DNA from: DASQZK01 sp963763215
GTDB lineage: Bacteria; Bacteroidota; Bacteroidia; Bacteroidales; GCA-2748055
Reading direction: 5' to 3'
DNA length: 64,000 bases
NCBI GenBank assembly: GCA_963763215.1
Contig: CAVXNX010000010.1
Span: 399,102-463,101, forward strand
Part shown: piece by piece, positions 10,722 to 21,405 of the stretch
How positions within the stretch are numbered: the first letter of the stretch is position 1
Layout: each line of letters begins with the position of its first letter
Translations under genes and position numbers: made by a program
Notes under the pieces: generated by a model
Database searches by the model: none
What the model was told of the DNA's origin: nothing
What the model saw: the letters and a program-made list of their open reading frames with translations, nothing else

Positions 10722-12388
10722 TTATGGATTACGGGAATCTCCCGAATTTATCGTCAGGTCCGCTTTCACCTTCAACTTGAAATCGACCGTGTAATACGAA
10801 TAAAATTTGACATATTTTCCTGAGGCGGCATCCTTGGTATTGACAGAAGCCTTCACCAGCAGATGTTTTGAAGGCCTGATCGCCGTCAACCGCGCGTTGG
10901 TGAATTCAATGGCCTTCGACTGTGAAGCTGCCTCTGCCACCTTGTCCTGGCTATCGGTAACGGCGCCGGGAAGCAGCAGGTTGTCGTCGTGGAACAGGGA
11001 ATCGATCACCTGGAAGGTTGAATCGGTGAAATACACCTGCATGTTCACCCGCATGGGAATGCCATTGGTTGCATCGAGGGTGAGCCTCAGGTAGTTGTAT
11101 GTCGACATTCGACCCAAACTGATCCTCAAAATCAAAATCGAGGGTGTCCTGGAGTGAAAAGCCGTCGGCACTGATCCAGATCGGGAGCACCACTTCGAAA
11201 CCGACCTTCAGGTCGCTCGAATCGGTGACGAAATTCTGGTTGGCGGTGGGTCCCCCGGGATTGGTAACAGCCCGCACCGCGTAGAGGAAACGGCTCGGCT
11301 GGGTGGCCATGGCGTCGACGATGTTGCAGTTATCCTTGTTGATCCGATCTTCGTATTGACAGTATCGCCGATATGCGAAATATCAGGCGCCCCGATGAGG
11401 AACGGGTTGACCCCGTTGAAGGCGATATCCGTAGTGACATCTTTTATTTTGGAATAGGCCGACACATTCGAGAGTTCCACCTGCATCGGCATTCCGTACG
11501 AATTGTCCACGTCGAGGGTGATTCGCGGATCGGCAAAGAGCAGGGTGCCTCCCCGGAGGGAATCACTGAAAATGTCGATCGGAACCTCACCGCTGCTGAC
11601 CAGGACGTCGTAATCGCCGAGGTAACCGTAAACGCTGCTGAACGAGATATTGCTCAGCGACATGGTGATGTCGCAGCTCTCCGTGGCCAGAACCGGGTTC
11701 CCGGAATTGATGAGTTGCAGGTCAAAGACCAGCGGGAGTAAAGGTCGTGTCGGGATTGGTATTATCGAGATAGAAAAGACCCCCGTCAAGGGGAATGTTT
11801 TCATTGAAACTGAAATGGCCGGATGTCATCGCTGATCTGGATCACCTCCCGGAAGGGTTTGCCGTCAACCAGAATGTGATCGGAGTGAATGGTCAGGATC
11901 CCGGTCTGCCTGAAGGATGAAGAGACATTGATATTCAGGGTGGCCGTTTTGACATGGATGCTGTCGATGCGTTCATTGTGGGTGAAAATGAATTCACTGT
12001 TCTTCTCCTTCGTAAAATTTACCGTATCGCCCATAGAACTGAAAAGCCATGCGGGGATATTGATATCGGGGCTGATGAACAGCTGGAGGAATTGCTGGTC
12101 CGGAATGTCGATCACTTCCGATGCGGGATAGGACATGAGATTTTCGACATATGTCAGGTAGAGCAGGCTGTCATCGAACTGTCTGACGTAGGAATTCGTA
12201 TCCACCCGGTTCAGAATATCTTCAATCGAGAGGGTGCCATAGGCCAGGGGTGCGGCTATGCCCGGGGTGAGCCCGACGTCGCCGGAAATACGATGAAGGT
12301 CGTAATGATCCGGAAAGCAGGAATACAGGAAGAAAAGTGATATGAGAATGCTTGCCGTGATGGACCTTCGTGAGGAATGATCTGCCAT
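10722..12388 (-). CDS. Large Bacteroidota lipoprotein of unknown function (about four frameshifts)
   Basis: I do not recognise a named family. The N-terminus is a lipoprotein signal (ILISLFFLYSC), followed by a beta-rich sequence with features such as IDIPDQQFLQLFISPDINIPAW. The reading is broken near 11815, 11738, 11335 and 11115; joined, the product is about 550 residues. The pieces keep the same style (repeated beta-sandwich-like segments with VELSNVSAYSKIKD and MQVYFTDSTFQVIDS), which supports one protein. It is directly upstream of the DUF5723 barrel on the same strand, a pairing that suggests a shared outer-membrane job. Boundaries are firm; function is unknown. Confidence 0.6.
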
Positions 12389-12407
12389 ACCCAGGTGTGA
12401 TTTTTCC

Positions 12408-15145
12408 CTATTTTACGGAATAGTTGTACAAAAAGTTGTCATTATTCCCCACTATCAGATTAAACCGGTCCCTGAGCCCGGGAAAGCTGCTAATGCTGAA
12501 GGGTGACGCGCCCCGAAGCGGAAATCCCTGGTAGAGCGATCCGTCATTGTTGAAGAGGTAAATCCGTCCCGATCCCTGAATAACGACGCCGATCTTCCTG
12601 TCCCTGGGTGAAAATTCATAAATGACAGGCGCCCAGCTGACCGGCCCGGGCAGTTCTTCCTTGAACAGCGTCTTTCCCTGTTCATTGTACACGAGGAGTT
12701 TGTTCGCGTCGGCGAAGACGAATTCGGTCTTCCCGTCGCCATCCAGATCAGCCGGGATGAAGAAGTGGCGGCCGCTGAGACCCGGATCGAACTGCCGGGA
12801 TACCTTCCCGTCATAGTAAAAATACCAGACCGTACCCGGTGGTGTCGGTGCCGATGATCCGCGGAGGCAGACCTCCCGACGCCGGTACAGGATATACCGG
12901 ATTCCGGACCGAATGCATGATGTCTTTCGTCGGTCTGACCCGTTGCTTTCCCTGGCGGTCGAGGAGGTACAACCGGACGTCATCACAGGCAATGATGAAA
13001 TCCCTGTCGCCGATCCTCACGTGTTCGACCGGATGGGTGATGACACCGTCAGAACCCCGGAACCGCCAGCCGGAAATGACCTTTCCCTCCCTGTCGTACA
13101 TCGAGATGTCCTTTTTTTCCGTCGGAATACAGATCCGGATGGTCCCGTCGTGATCATAATCAAAAAGGGAAAGGCCCGCCGAAGCGGTTTGCCTCAGCGA
13201 CACCGGGTAACGCTCCACGGGATTCCCGTTACGGTCGATCAGGTACAGGTGATCCGCGGTATTGAAGAGATATTGCAGTTTCCCGTTCCGATAGTAATCT
13301 ATCTGGTAAATGTCACTGAGAATCGGTCCCTCAATTTTTTGCTTCCACAGGATCGTCCCGGAATTGCTGATCAGGTAAATGGTGTTCCCGAGATCCTGGG
13401 TGAAGATCTCCTTCTGACGGTTGGTATGGTTGATCACCACCGCCGGCTTGAAAAGTGCCGAAGTGTCGAGCTTGCTCTGCCAGACCGTGTTCACGGGCTC
13501 TGTGACCTGGCTGTTGTAATGGGTGAACAGCCGGAAATAGTTGAGATCATCCGTGCTCGTGCTTTGAAAGGCTATGGCATCGATCTTTCTCCACACGTTC
13601 TTCTGACGGTTCATCATCTCCGCCGTCCGGGGAGCCAGGATTTCAGACAACCTGTCGAGATACAGCGACGGACTGATGTAGACAAACAGGTTGGACATGC
13701 TGGAAATATTGTCCCTAAGAGCTGAAAAGCTTTCGTCATTGGCCAGTGTTTTGCCCAAAATGTCGGCATAAAGGACGTTTTTCAGGGAAGAGGGCGAGGC
13801 GCCGAAGATGAGATAATTCCCTGAATAACAATAATATTTGTAATCTCCCTTCCGGAAGAACTGACCAAACAGCAGGCGTGGGAAATTCGGCAAAAGGTGA
13901 TTTGTAAATGGTGACCTGGTGGTGAGGGTCGATGTCCGTTTCGATGGTATAATCCGAAACCTTTGTCCCTTTTTCTTTCGCCGCGAGCGCGGTCCATTTG
14001 CCCATCAGGTTCTCGGCCATTCCCCGGCCTTTCACCTTCACCATGAAATATTTTTCGTATTCCCCGGGGTTGTTCATGAGAACCACCGGACCGGCTTCCC
14101 CGTCGAGGATGGGAGCGAACCCGGAGAGAAAGTCCTCACGGTGATTTTTCAGGATGTAGGCGAGCATCCGGTCTCTCGCCGGATTCGAAGCGTAGGTTTG
14201 AACATGGTCCAGCAGCAGGCCGGGATCGCTGAAGCCGATGAAGCTGAAGAATACGGCACCGGAAGGGACAACCGATGCAAAATCAAACGACACAGGTTGC
14301 TGTCCCTGGAGCATCCGGATACTTTGGTGCAACGAATCGCCTGCGGTGGTGAACCCGTTCAGGGTGAAAAATCCGGGCCGGATATCCAGGTCAAGGGCCG
14401 ACCAGCCGGCGAACTTCGAGACGAGCTCTGCCGCTCCATCCCGGAAGAGGGTCCTGACAAAAGCGCCGAGTTCCGGATAATTGACATAGATGTTGGCAAT
14501 GGCATCACTGCCCGTTGTCCCCTGCAGGAGCGCAAACTGGTGGTTATCCCGCAGGCTCTGTCCGGAATTCAGCCGTGCTGCAGCCACTTTGAGCACCGCT
14601 TCGGAAGGGCTCATCACGAGGAGCCCTTTGCTTTCAAAAAAAGAAAAACCGGGGATCAGTGAGTCCTGGGGAAAACGGATTTGATAAACGGTAACATTTT
14701 CCTCGTGATGCTTGTCGATGCCGGCATCGGCCGGGATCAGCTTCAGTACCTGTTCGGTGGACTTATGATGAGGCGCACTCACGATGAACAACGCATGAAA
14801 CCCGCTGTCGGCCCTGCTTAGCGATACGATCACATTTCCTGCGACGAGGTCGTTGAAGTCCGGGTATTTCCGGCCCACGCTGTCGATCATGGCCAGATCC
14901 CGGTTCAGACGGTCTATGCCTTTATAGGCCATAAATGTCGTCCAGATGTCGTTATGATTCCGGAGTGTCGACGACAACTGCCTGAAATCGTGCGTCTCCA
15001 GGAACAATACCGTGCCAGGAGGAACGGCTCTTTCCGGGTCCAGGACCTTCAGCGAACCTGCCCTTAGCCAGATCAGTCCGTAGACAATTCCCGCCAGAAT
15101 CAGCACCAGAAGAAAAATGGAAATAATACGCCGTATCAGAATCAT
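12408..15145 (-). CDS. Membrane-anchored DUF3352-like protein with C-terminal propeller-like repeats (two frameshifts)
   Basis: A single protein of about 910 residues. It has an N-terminal membrane helix (IRRIISIFLLVLILAGIVYGL), then a DUF3352-like region with PPGTVLFLETHDF and LVMSPSEAVLKVA, and a C-terminal half with FG-GAP/beta-propeller-like blades (LFDYDHDGTIRICIPTE, PADLDGDGKTEFVFAD). Two one-base shifts, near 13880 and 12838, split it into three readings that join smoothly. Most of the protein should lie outside the inner membrane. It is 20 bp upstream of the lipoprotein gene on the same strand, so the three minus-strand genes probably form an operon. The role is unknown. Confidence 0.7.
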
Positions 15146-15501
15146 TGTTGCAAACCCCTTTAAAAACCACCATCGTTACTTCACGCCGAAACGTTCACGT
15201 CCCTTCATCCAAAACCCGGTTCCGGATTTCACCAATGCGGACGCTAAAACAAATATCCGCAATTTCAAAAACAATGACAGGTTTTTTTTTCAACACCCCG
15301 GTGGGTGAATGTGGCCAGAAGGGGGCCGCTGTTCCTGAAATTTCAATCCCCGCAAAACGCCGCCTTCCACCGTTTTTAACGGCCGGCCCCGCCGTGCCGA
15401 CGCTTACCCCGCCGGTGGCCCTCCCGTTGAAAAAATCGGCGGGCATTGATCCGGAATCCGGGAGGATAATTTTATCTTAGTGACAAATTCCGCTTTGCCC
15501 G
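15146..15501. other. Divergent intergenic region
   Basis: 356 bp between divergent genes. It holds the promoters for both sides but no clean TAnnTTTG box; TATCTTAG at about 15473-15480 is the nearest match for the plus-strand gene. No gene is seen. Confidence 0.4.
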
Positions 15502-17616
15502 ATGCCCAAAAAAAAGATCCTCTTTTTCCTTGCCCTTTCCGTTCTCATGCTCCAGGCAACCCTGGCAGGACAACCCGCGGGACTTGTCCTTCAGAAACCG
15601 CAGCAGGGAACAACGTCTTTTTCAGGAGATAACCAGCAGCAAAAAGCCGGGACCCGGCTCGATCGACCCGTCAGGGTCATGGTCACCGATTCGGCCGGCC
15701 ATCCGGAACCGGGGGTGAAGGTCATCTTCAGGGCTCTCGATGCCCCGGCAAATGCGACCGGTTTCAGTATTGCGCCGGAAACCGCGGTGACCGACAGCAC
15801 TGGATTCGCCTCGGCCATGGTCCGTCTCGGCGACAAGCCCGGAGAATACACCCTCATCGCCGGAACGGCCGGTTCCCCTTCCGGGGAATTGCTGGTATAC
15901 CGTTTCACGGCGCAGCGGAATAACTGGATCTTCATGCTGGTGATCGGGCTTCTCGGCGGACTGGGGCTTTTCCTCCTTGGAATGAACATGATGAGTACCG
16001 GCATGGAAAAGTCGGCCGGGGCAAAGATGAGGACCATCCTGGGAAACCTGACCCGCAACCGGATCCTGGCGCTCATGGTCGGGACCTTCGTCACCATGAT
16101 CATCCAAAGCAGCAGCGCCACCACGGTGATGATGGTCAGTTTCGTTAATTCAGGCCTCATGACCTTCAGCCGCACCCTCGGGGTGATTCTCGGGGCAGCC
16201 ATCGGCACCACCATCACGGCCCAGCTCATCGCTTTCAGCCTGACCGACTATGCCCTGCTGATCGTGGCCGTGGGCTTTGCCCTCTATGCCTTCGTCAGGA
16301 ACGAAAAGACACGCTTTGCCGGCGAGGCCATCCTGGGCTTCGGGATCCTTTTCTACGGAATGCACATCATGTCCGACGCCATGGTGCCATTGCGAACACT
16401 TCCCACGTTTCTCGATTTCATCCTTAAACTGGAAAACCCCCTCACCGGCATCCTCGTGGGCACGGTGTTCACTGCCCTCATTCAAAGCAGCAGCGCCTTC
16501 ATCGGCATCATGATCGTCCTGGCTTCGCAGGGCCTGATCAGTCTGGAAGCCGGCATCCCCCTGCTCCTGGGAGCAAATATCGGCACCTGCGTCACCGCCA
16601 TCCTCGCTGCCCTGAAAACGAACCGGGAAGCCAAACGCGTCGCCCTGGCCCATACCCTGTTCAAAGTGTTCGGGGTGCTCATCATCGTATGGTGGATCCC
16701 TCAATTTGCCAGGCTGGTTGAATACATCTCTCCCTCACGGCCCGGACCCGACACCTTCAGTGCGGCCACCGCCGTGCTTCCCCGTCAGATCGCCAATGCC
16801 CACACCCTGTTTAACGTTTTTGTCACCCTCATCCTCCTGCCCTTCCTGAACAGCATCGCCCGCTTCATCACCTTCATCCTTCCCGACAAGGCCACGATGG
16901 AGAACGGCAGGATGAAAACCAAATACATCGGCGATCCGCACGGGATCCCGACCACACTGGCCCTCAATCTGGCCAAAGAAGAAACCATCCACATGGCCCA
17001 TATCACCCTTGATATGGTGAATACCTACATCACCCCCTTTATCCTGCATGAAAAACCCGATATCACCTGGATGAACGCCCGGGAAGAGGAAGTCGACTTC
17101 CTGCGCGACAGGATCAATGCCTATCTCCTCGAGGTGATCTCCGCCAACATCGAGAAAAACCGGTCGAACGAAGCGTTCGAGATCATGTATACCGTGAAGG
17201 AATTTGAAGAAATCGCCGATCTGATCCAAAAAAGTTACCTCGACAAAGCCCTGGAATGGGCACAAAACGGGCAGGATTTTTCGGATGAAGGGAAAAAGGA
17301 ACTGACCGATTATCACCTCCAGGTCATCAAACAGATCTCCCGGGCAATAGAGGTGTTCAGGGAATTCAACCTCGAAAAGGCCTTGCATATGAAGGAAAAA
17401 CACCACAAATACCGGCTTTATGCCATGGAGCTGGAGAAAAGCCATTACCGGCGCCTGATGAACGCTGTCGACAAATCGGTGAATACCAGTAAGATCCATC
17501 TTGAACTGATGACCATTCTGACCACCGTCTACTCACATGCCACCAACATTGGCAGGATCATCCTTCAATGGTCCGAGGATTATGAATTTAATGGAGAAGA
17601 ATCATGGAGCGCATAG
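15502..17616 (+). CDS. Na+/phosphate cotransporter with N-terminal Ig-like domain and C-terminal PhoU-like domain
   Basis: A NptA/YjbB-type sodium-phosphate symporter of 704 residues, intact. After a signal peptide there is an extracytoplasmic Ig-like (Big-1-type) domain, roughly residues 40-140, with RVMVTDSAGHPEPGVKVIF and TDSTGFASAMVRLG. The transport domain follows, with the two inverted QSSS motifs (IIQSSSATTVMM near 198 and LIQSSSAFIGIM near 330). The C-terminal 200 residues form a PhoU-like helical domain. The N-terminal Ig-like domain is not part of the standard cotransporter and may bind or sense something in the periplasm. The last 13 bp overlap ung. Confidence 0.88.
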   Translation: MPKKKILFFLALSVLMLQATLAGQPAGLVLQKPQQGTTSFSGDNQQQKAGTRLDRPVRVMVTDSAGHPEPGVKVIFRALDAPANATGFSIAPETAVTDSTGFASAMVRLGDKPGEYTLIAGTAGSPSGELLVYRFTAQRNNWIFMLVIGLLGGLGLFLLGMNMMSTGMEKSAGAKMRTILGNLTRNRILALMVGTFVTMIIQSSSATTVMMVSFVNSGLMTFSRTLGVILGAAIGTTITAQLIAFSLTDYALLIVAVGFALYAFVRNEKTRFAGEAILGFGILFYGMHIMSDAMVPLRTLPTFLDFILKLENPLTGILVGTVFTALIQSSSAFIGIMIVLASQGLISLEAGIPLLLGANIGTCVTAILAALKTNREAKRVALAHTLFKVFGVLIIVWWIPQFARLVEYISPSRPGPDTFSAATAVLPRQIANAHTLFNVFVTLILLPFLNSIARFITFILPDKATMENGRMKTKYIGDPHGIPTTLALNLAKEETIHMAHITLDMVNTYITPFILHEKPDITWMNAREEEVDFLRDRINAYLLEVISANIEKNRSNEAFEIMYTVKEFEEIADLIQKSYLDKALEWAQNGQDFSDEGKKELTDYHLQVIKQISRAIEVFREFNLEKALHMKEKHHKYRLYAMELEKSHYRRLMNAVDKSVNTSKIHLELMTILTTVYSHATNIGRIILQWSEDYEFNGEESWSA

Positions 17617-18294
17617 ACCCCAAAATTGACCAAAGCTGGAAAGAACGCTTACGGGATGAATTTAACAAGCCGTATTTTTCTTCGCTCAGGGATTTTCTCG
17701 TGGAAGAGAAGAAGCGGTACGACGTTTACCCCCCGGGACCGCTGATCTTCAATGCGTTCAACCAGACGCCCTGGGATTACGTCAGGGTGGTGATCCTCGG
17801 CCAGGACCCGTATCACGGGAAAGGCCAGGCGCACGGTCTCTGTTTCTCGGTGCCCAAAGGGGATCAAACCTCCGCCCTCGCTGGTGAACATCTTCAAGGA
17901 GATCAACGATGACCTCGGCACAGGGATCCCGTCGCACGGCAATCTTGAATACTGGGCCATGCAGGGGGTGTTCCTCCTCAATGCCACCCTCACCGTCAGG
18001 GCAAACCAACCCGGATCACACCAGGGGAAGGGATGGGAGACCTTCACCGATACCGTCATCAGCACACTTTCGGCGGAGAAGGAAAACCTCGTCTTCCTGC
18101 TTTGGGGACGATATGCCCGCGACAAGCGCGGCCTGATCGATGGAAGCCGGCATCTCATCCTTGAAGCCGCACATCCTTCACCGTTTTCAGCCAGGAATGG
18201 TTTTTTCGGATGCCGGCATTTCTCAAAAACGAATACTTACCTGAAGGAACACGATGTCGATCCGGTCGACTGGCGAATTCCCGATCTGCTGTGA
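17604..18294 (+). CDS. ung: Uracil-DNA glycosylase, family 1 (one frameshift)
   Basis: Removes uracil from DNA to start base excision repair. The water-activating motif GQDPYHG and the DNA-intercalation motif HPSPFSA are both present. One base in the G4 run at 17860-17863 breaks the frame after VPKG; the corrected text IKPPPSLVNIFKEINDDLG is typical. About 229 residues. It begins inside the end of the Na/Pi transporter gene, so the two are co-transcribed. Confidence 0.93.
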
Positions 18295-18425
18295 CGCCCT
18301 TCTTCTTTCATCGCGATCCGTCCCCGGCGGTGACGGATGATTAATTTAGAACTTATTTAGTCTGATCAGGGGCAACATTCCGCCCCGAAATGGCTTTCTA
18401 TATTAGCATCTGAAATAGCGTCACC

Positions 18426-19301
18426 ATGAGAAATCCTGTTGCCACCGTCCTGTTGTTATCCATCGTCCTTCTGGCTCCGTCCGCCTGCCGCCGGAATCCG
18501 AAAACCATCCCGAAGGCTCCGGAAGGCATGGTTTACATTGAAGGCGGCATGGCCACCATCGGCTCCGACCATGGTCCGCTGAACGAACAGCCTGAATTCC
18601 ATTTCAGGATCCACTCCTATTTTATGGATGTTCATCCCGTCACCGTGGCACAGTTCAGGACGTTTGTCGAAGCGACCGGCTATAAGACCTATGCTGAAAA
18701 GTTCGGGAATTCCGAGGTGTACAATTTTGAAACCAACCGGTGGGAACTCGTTGACGGTGCGAACTGGAGATACCCCATGGGTCCCGGTCAACCGCCGGCG
18801 CTTGATGATCATCCCGTTACCCATGTGAGCTGGTACGATGCCAATGCCTATGCCAAATGGGCCGGGAAGAGGCTTCCCACCGAATTCGAATGGGAATATG
18901 CCGCCCGCCGTGGGATCCCGGAAAATCAACGCTACACCTGGGGTAATTTCCTGGTCGATAAGGACGGTTACCATGCCAACGTCTGGGAAGGGAAATTTCC
19001 CGGCAAAAACCTTGGGCTCGACGGGTACATCCTCACCTCGCCGGTGGGGAAGTTCGGGAAAAACAAATCCGGCCTGGAAGATATCGGCGGCAATGTCTGG
19101 GAATGGTGTAAAGACACCTATGCCGCCTATGAGCATTCCCCGGCCGTCATCCCCGTCAACCAGGAAAACAAGGTCCTTCGCGGCGGATCGTTCATGTGCG
19201 ATTCGACCTTCTGTCACGGCTACCTGGTCACCCACCGGAATTTCACCACCGCCGAATCCAGCTTCTTTCATACCGGCTTCCGATGCGTGGAGGATCTTTG
19301 A
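18426..19301 (+). CDS. Formylglycine-generating enzyme-like lipoprotein with both catalytic cysteines
   Basis: A sulfatase-modifying-factor family protein of 291 residues with a signal peptide ending in SAC (Cys21, possible lipid site). The domain shows MVYIEGGMATIGSD, HPVTHVSWYDANAYAKWAGKRLPTEFEWEYAAR and GGNVWEWCKD. Near the C-terminus GGSFMCDSTFC has Cys258 and Cys263, spaced like the two copper-binding cysteines of true FGE, which GldK lacks. It may therefore be an active enzyme that converts cysteine to formylglycine in exported sulfatases, though no sulfatase lies in the window. Its stop codon is the first unit of an 11-bp repeat array. Confidence 0.8.
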   Translation: MRNPVATVLLLSIVLLAPSACRRNPKTIPKAPEGMVYIEGGMATIGSDHGPLNEQPEFHFRIHSYFMDVHPVTVAQFRTFVEATGYKTYAEKFGNSEVYNFETNRWELVDGANWRYPMGPGQPPALDDHPVTHVSWYDANAYAKWAGKRLPTEFEWEYAARRGIPENQRYTWGNFLVDKDGYHANVWEGKFPGKNLGLDGYILTSPVGKFGKNKSGLEDIGGNVWEWCKDTYAAYEHSPAVIPVNQENKVLRGGSFMCDSTFCHGYLVTHRNFTTAESSFFHTGFRCVEDL

Positions 19302-19393
19302 GTTGGGGGTGGTTTGAGGGTTGTTTGAGGGTTGTTTGAGAGTGGTTTGAGAGTGGTTTGAGGGTTGTTTGAGAGTGGTTTGAGAGTGGTTTG
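19302..19393 (+). repeat. 11-bp tandem repeat array (GTGGTTTGAGA type)
   Basis: About eight degenerate 11-bp units of the form GTGGTTTGAGA or GTTGTTTGAGG. The array begins at the TGA stop of the FGE-like gene, which itself lies in a TTTGAG unit. A related array in the opposite orientation lies at 23791-23870. Confidence 0.85.
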
Positions 19394-19456
19394 AGGAGAG
19401 TGTTTATCCACGTACTTTCCGGGTAGAGCGGTTCGTTACCTCCCCGCTCCCCCACA

Positions 19457-19489
19457 GACCCGTACGAGCGGCTTTCCCGCATACGGTTC
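19457..19489 (-). ncRNA. Group II intron domain V hairpin
   Basis: On the minus strand GAACCGTATGCG, loop GAAA, and CGCTCGTACGGGTC form the expected 33-34-nt hairpin. The usual AGC catalytic triad reads AAC here, and an A faces a G in the lower stem. This could be natural variation, decay or a sequence error. Confidence 0.65.
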
Positions 19490-19506
19490 TTCCAAAATCG
19501 GATTCG

Positions 19507-20799
19507 CTAAGTATACGTGTGATAGATCCTGGGCTTAAGAAGAGGTGTCCATTCCTTAATCAACATGTTGAATTTAACCCACGTCCAGGATGGTTTACCC
19601 CCTCTGCGATTTATCCATTTGTGCAATATCCGGCTGACTACATAGTAAAATCGCCCTATAGCATTGCTATTGTGCGTAATGCCATAGTAATTGTAGTGTC
19701 CCCTTAGTTTTACATTTAATTTGGATATCAGCTCATTGATGTTCATTTGTCTGTTCGCCCTGATCCATTCTTCGATCTGATTGACCGATTTGTTGAACTT
19801 CTTCTTACTGGTCTTTCTCTTTAAAATGGTTTTGCCTTTTCGGCTCTTCCCTAGATAATGTGTAAATCCCAGAAAGTCAAAGCTCCGGTCTCCTCTTTCC
19901 CCTTCTTTCATATCTACCAGTTTGGTCTTCTCTGGATGCAACCTCAGATGATACTTCTCAAAACGTTTGGGTAGTACCTGCATCACCCGCATCGCATCTT
20001 CCTTCTTCTCAAATCCAAGTATAAAATCATCGGCATAACGTACAATAAAGCTGCGCCCTTTCATCAATGGTTGTATCTGTTCGGCAAACCATACATCCAG
20101 CACATAGTGCAGATATATATTGGCCAGCAGTGGCGATATTATGCCTCCCTGTGGCGTCCCTTCCGTGGGATAACTGATCTGTCCCTCTTCCAGTATGCCT
20201 GCCTTCAACCATTTGTCAATCATCTTTCTTATCACTCCGTCACTTACCCTTAGCCCTAGAAGTTCTCTCAGTACCTGATAACTCATACTCCCAAAAAAGT
20301 TGGTCACATCTGCATCTATGATATAATTCATCCCACCAAAAACTATTTGTTTGTATGCATATTCTTCGGCCTGATGTTGGGATTTCTCCGGTCTGAACCC
20401 GTATGAGAAGTCTTTAAATTCCTCCTCGTAGATCGATTCCAGCACCGTTTTCACGCCCGCCTGCAATACCTTGTCCTCTATGGTAGGTATCCCTAACGGC
20501 CTTCGCTGCCCTTCTCCCTTCGGTATATACACCCGCCGTATCGCCGGGGCTCTATACTTCCCTGATTTGAACCCCTGGAGTAACTCCGGTATTCGCTCAT
20601 GGGCATTTATTCCGTAGTCTTTCCACCTCTCTCCGTCAACTCCACTACTACTTTTCTTGTTTAGAGTAAAATAACTCTCCATCAGTAGTTGCTCGTCAAT
20701 CAGGTGGTAAAGACTATACAGCGATTCTCCCTTGTGCTTCCTGGCTCGCTCTGCTATCTGTAATCTTACTGTTGACATTCTTTCATGATTCCGGCTCAT
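19507..20799 (-). CDS. ltrA: Group II intron reverse transcriptase/maturase
   Basis: A 430-residue reverse transcriptase with KSSSGVDG, the RIYIPK-like block RRVYIPKGEGQRRPLGIPT, GTPQGGIISPLLANIYLH and the catalytic YADD. A maturase domain (group II, maturase-specific) follows with LRGHYNYYGI. There is no C-terminal HNH endonuclease domain. It helps the intron RNA fold, splice and reinsert. The reading is unbroken, unlike many nearby genes. Confidence 0.95.
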   Translation of the reverse strand: MSRNHERMSTVRLQIAERARKHKGESLYSLYHLIDEQLLMESYFTLNKKSSSGVDGERWKDYGINAHERIPELLQGFKSGKYRAPAIRRVYIPKGEGQRRPLGIPTIEDKVLQAGVKTVLESIYEEEFKDFSYGFRPEKSQHQAEEYAYKQIVFGGMNYIIDADVTNFFGSMSYQVLRELLGLRVSDGVIRKMIDKWLKAGILEEGQISYPTEGTPQGGIISPLLANIYLHYVLDVWFAEQIQPLMKGRSFIVRYADDFILGFEKKEDAMRVMQVLPKRFEKYHLRLHPEKTKLVDMKEGERGDRSFDFLGFTHYLGKSRKGKTILKRKTSKKKFNKSVNQIEEWIRANRQMNINELISKLNVKLRGHYNYYGITHNSNAIGRFYYVVSRILHKWINRRGGKPSWTWVKFNMLIKEWTPLLKPRIYHTYT

Positions 20800-21405
20800 T
20801 TTAATGTTTCTATATTACAGTCCCGATTTCAGGCATCTCTCTTCCCTACTCGCCGGCTTTCTTGGGACCGATTTCCCAGCTTTCTGTCGGTACTATAAAG
20901 ATGCTAAGACTGCCTTCGTCCTTGGTCCTTCCTTCGGTTTCCCTCGTCCGGACTACCGCTCTCCTTAACGCTCTTTTCTTTGCTCTCCTCCGGTGGCGTT
21001 ATCTCCCCGTAGGTGACTGGGGACTCTTTTTGCGCGGCGTACCCTTGACCGCTTCCGGGGCGGAGACGTTAGGCTCTCCCGTGTTTCCGTACTTCCCTCC
21101 TGCCTTTGACCTGCTCTCAGACCCCGGCCGAACTTCCCCTGCTTGTCTTTAGCGCAGGTTCCGTGTTGTCCCAATCGTGAGAATAATTAAGACTTCAGCT
21201 TTTAGAGTGTTTCGAGGCTCTATCACAGACCTTTAGCAATCGCTGTTTACGCTTCATGCTACCATCTCTGGTAACGATGCAAAACTCGCTTCCGGTGGCT
21301 GACCAGACCTTGCCGGACAGGATTGGTTACCTGCGGGGAAGTTGCGAGGAATTTCATTATATATGTTGATACGCCTATATAAATCCCTTCCTCACGGACT
21401 TGCAC

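Larger units (their letters stand above)
19420..21405 (-). mobile_element. Group II intron (about 2 kb) with its maturase ORF
   Basis: The maturase ORF sits on the minus strand. Upstream of it (21405 down to 20800) is about 600 bp of structured non-coding sequence that starts with GTGCA at 21405-21401, close to the group II 5' consensus GTGYG. Downstream is a domain V-like hairpin and then CTCTACCCG near 19426, like the usual 3' end. Ends are inferred from these motifs. The 5' flank contains GAAAGTGAG repeats, so it seems to have landed in repeat-rich spacer. Confidence 0.75.

Noticed and set aside
19507..20799. Diversity-generating retroelement or defence reverse transcriptase
   Set aside because: The protein has a group II maturase domain, and intron RNA features surround it; no template/variable repeat pair or partner gene is present.
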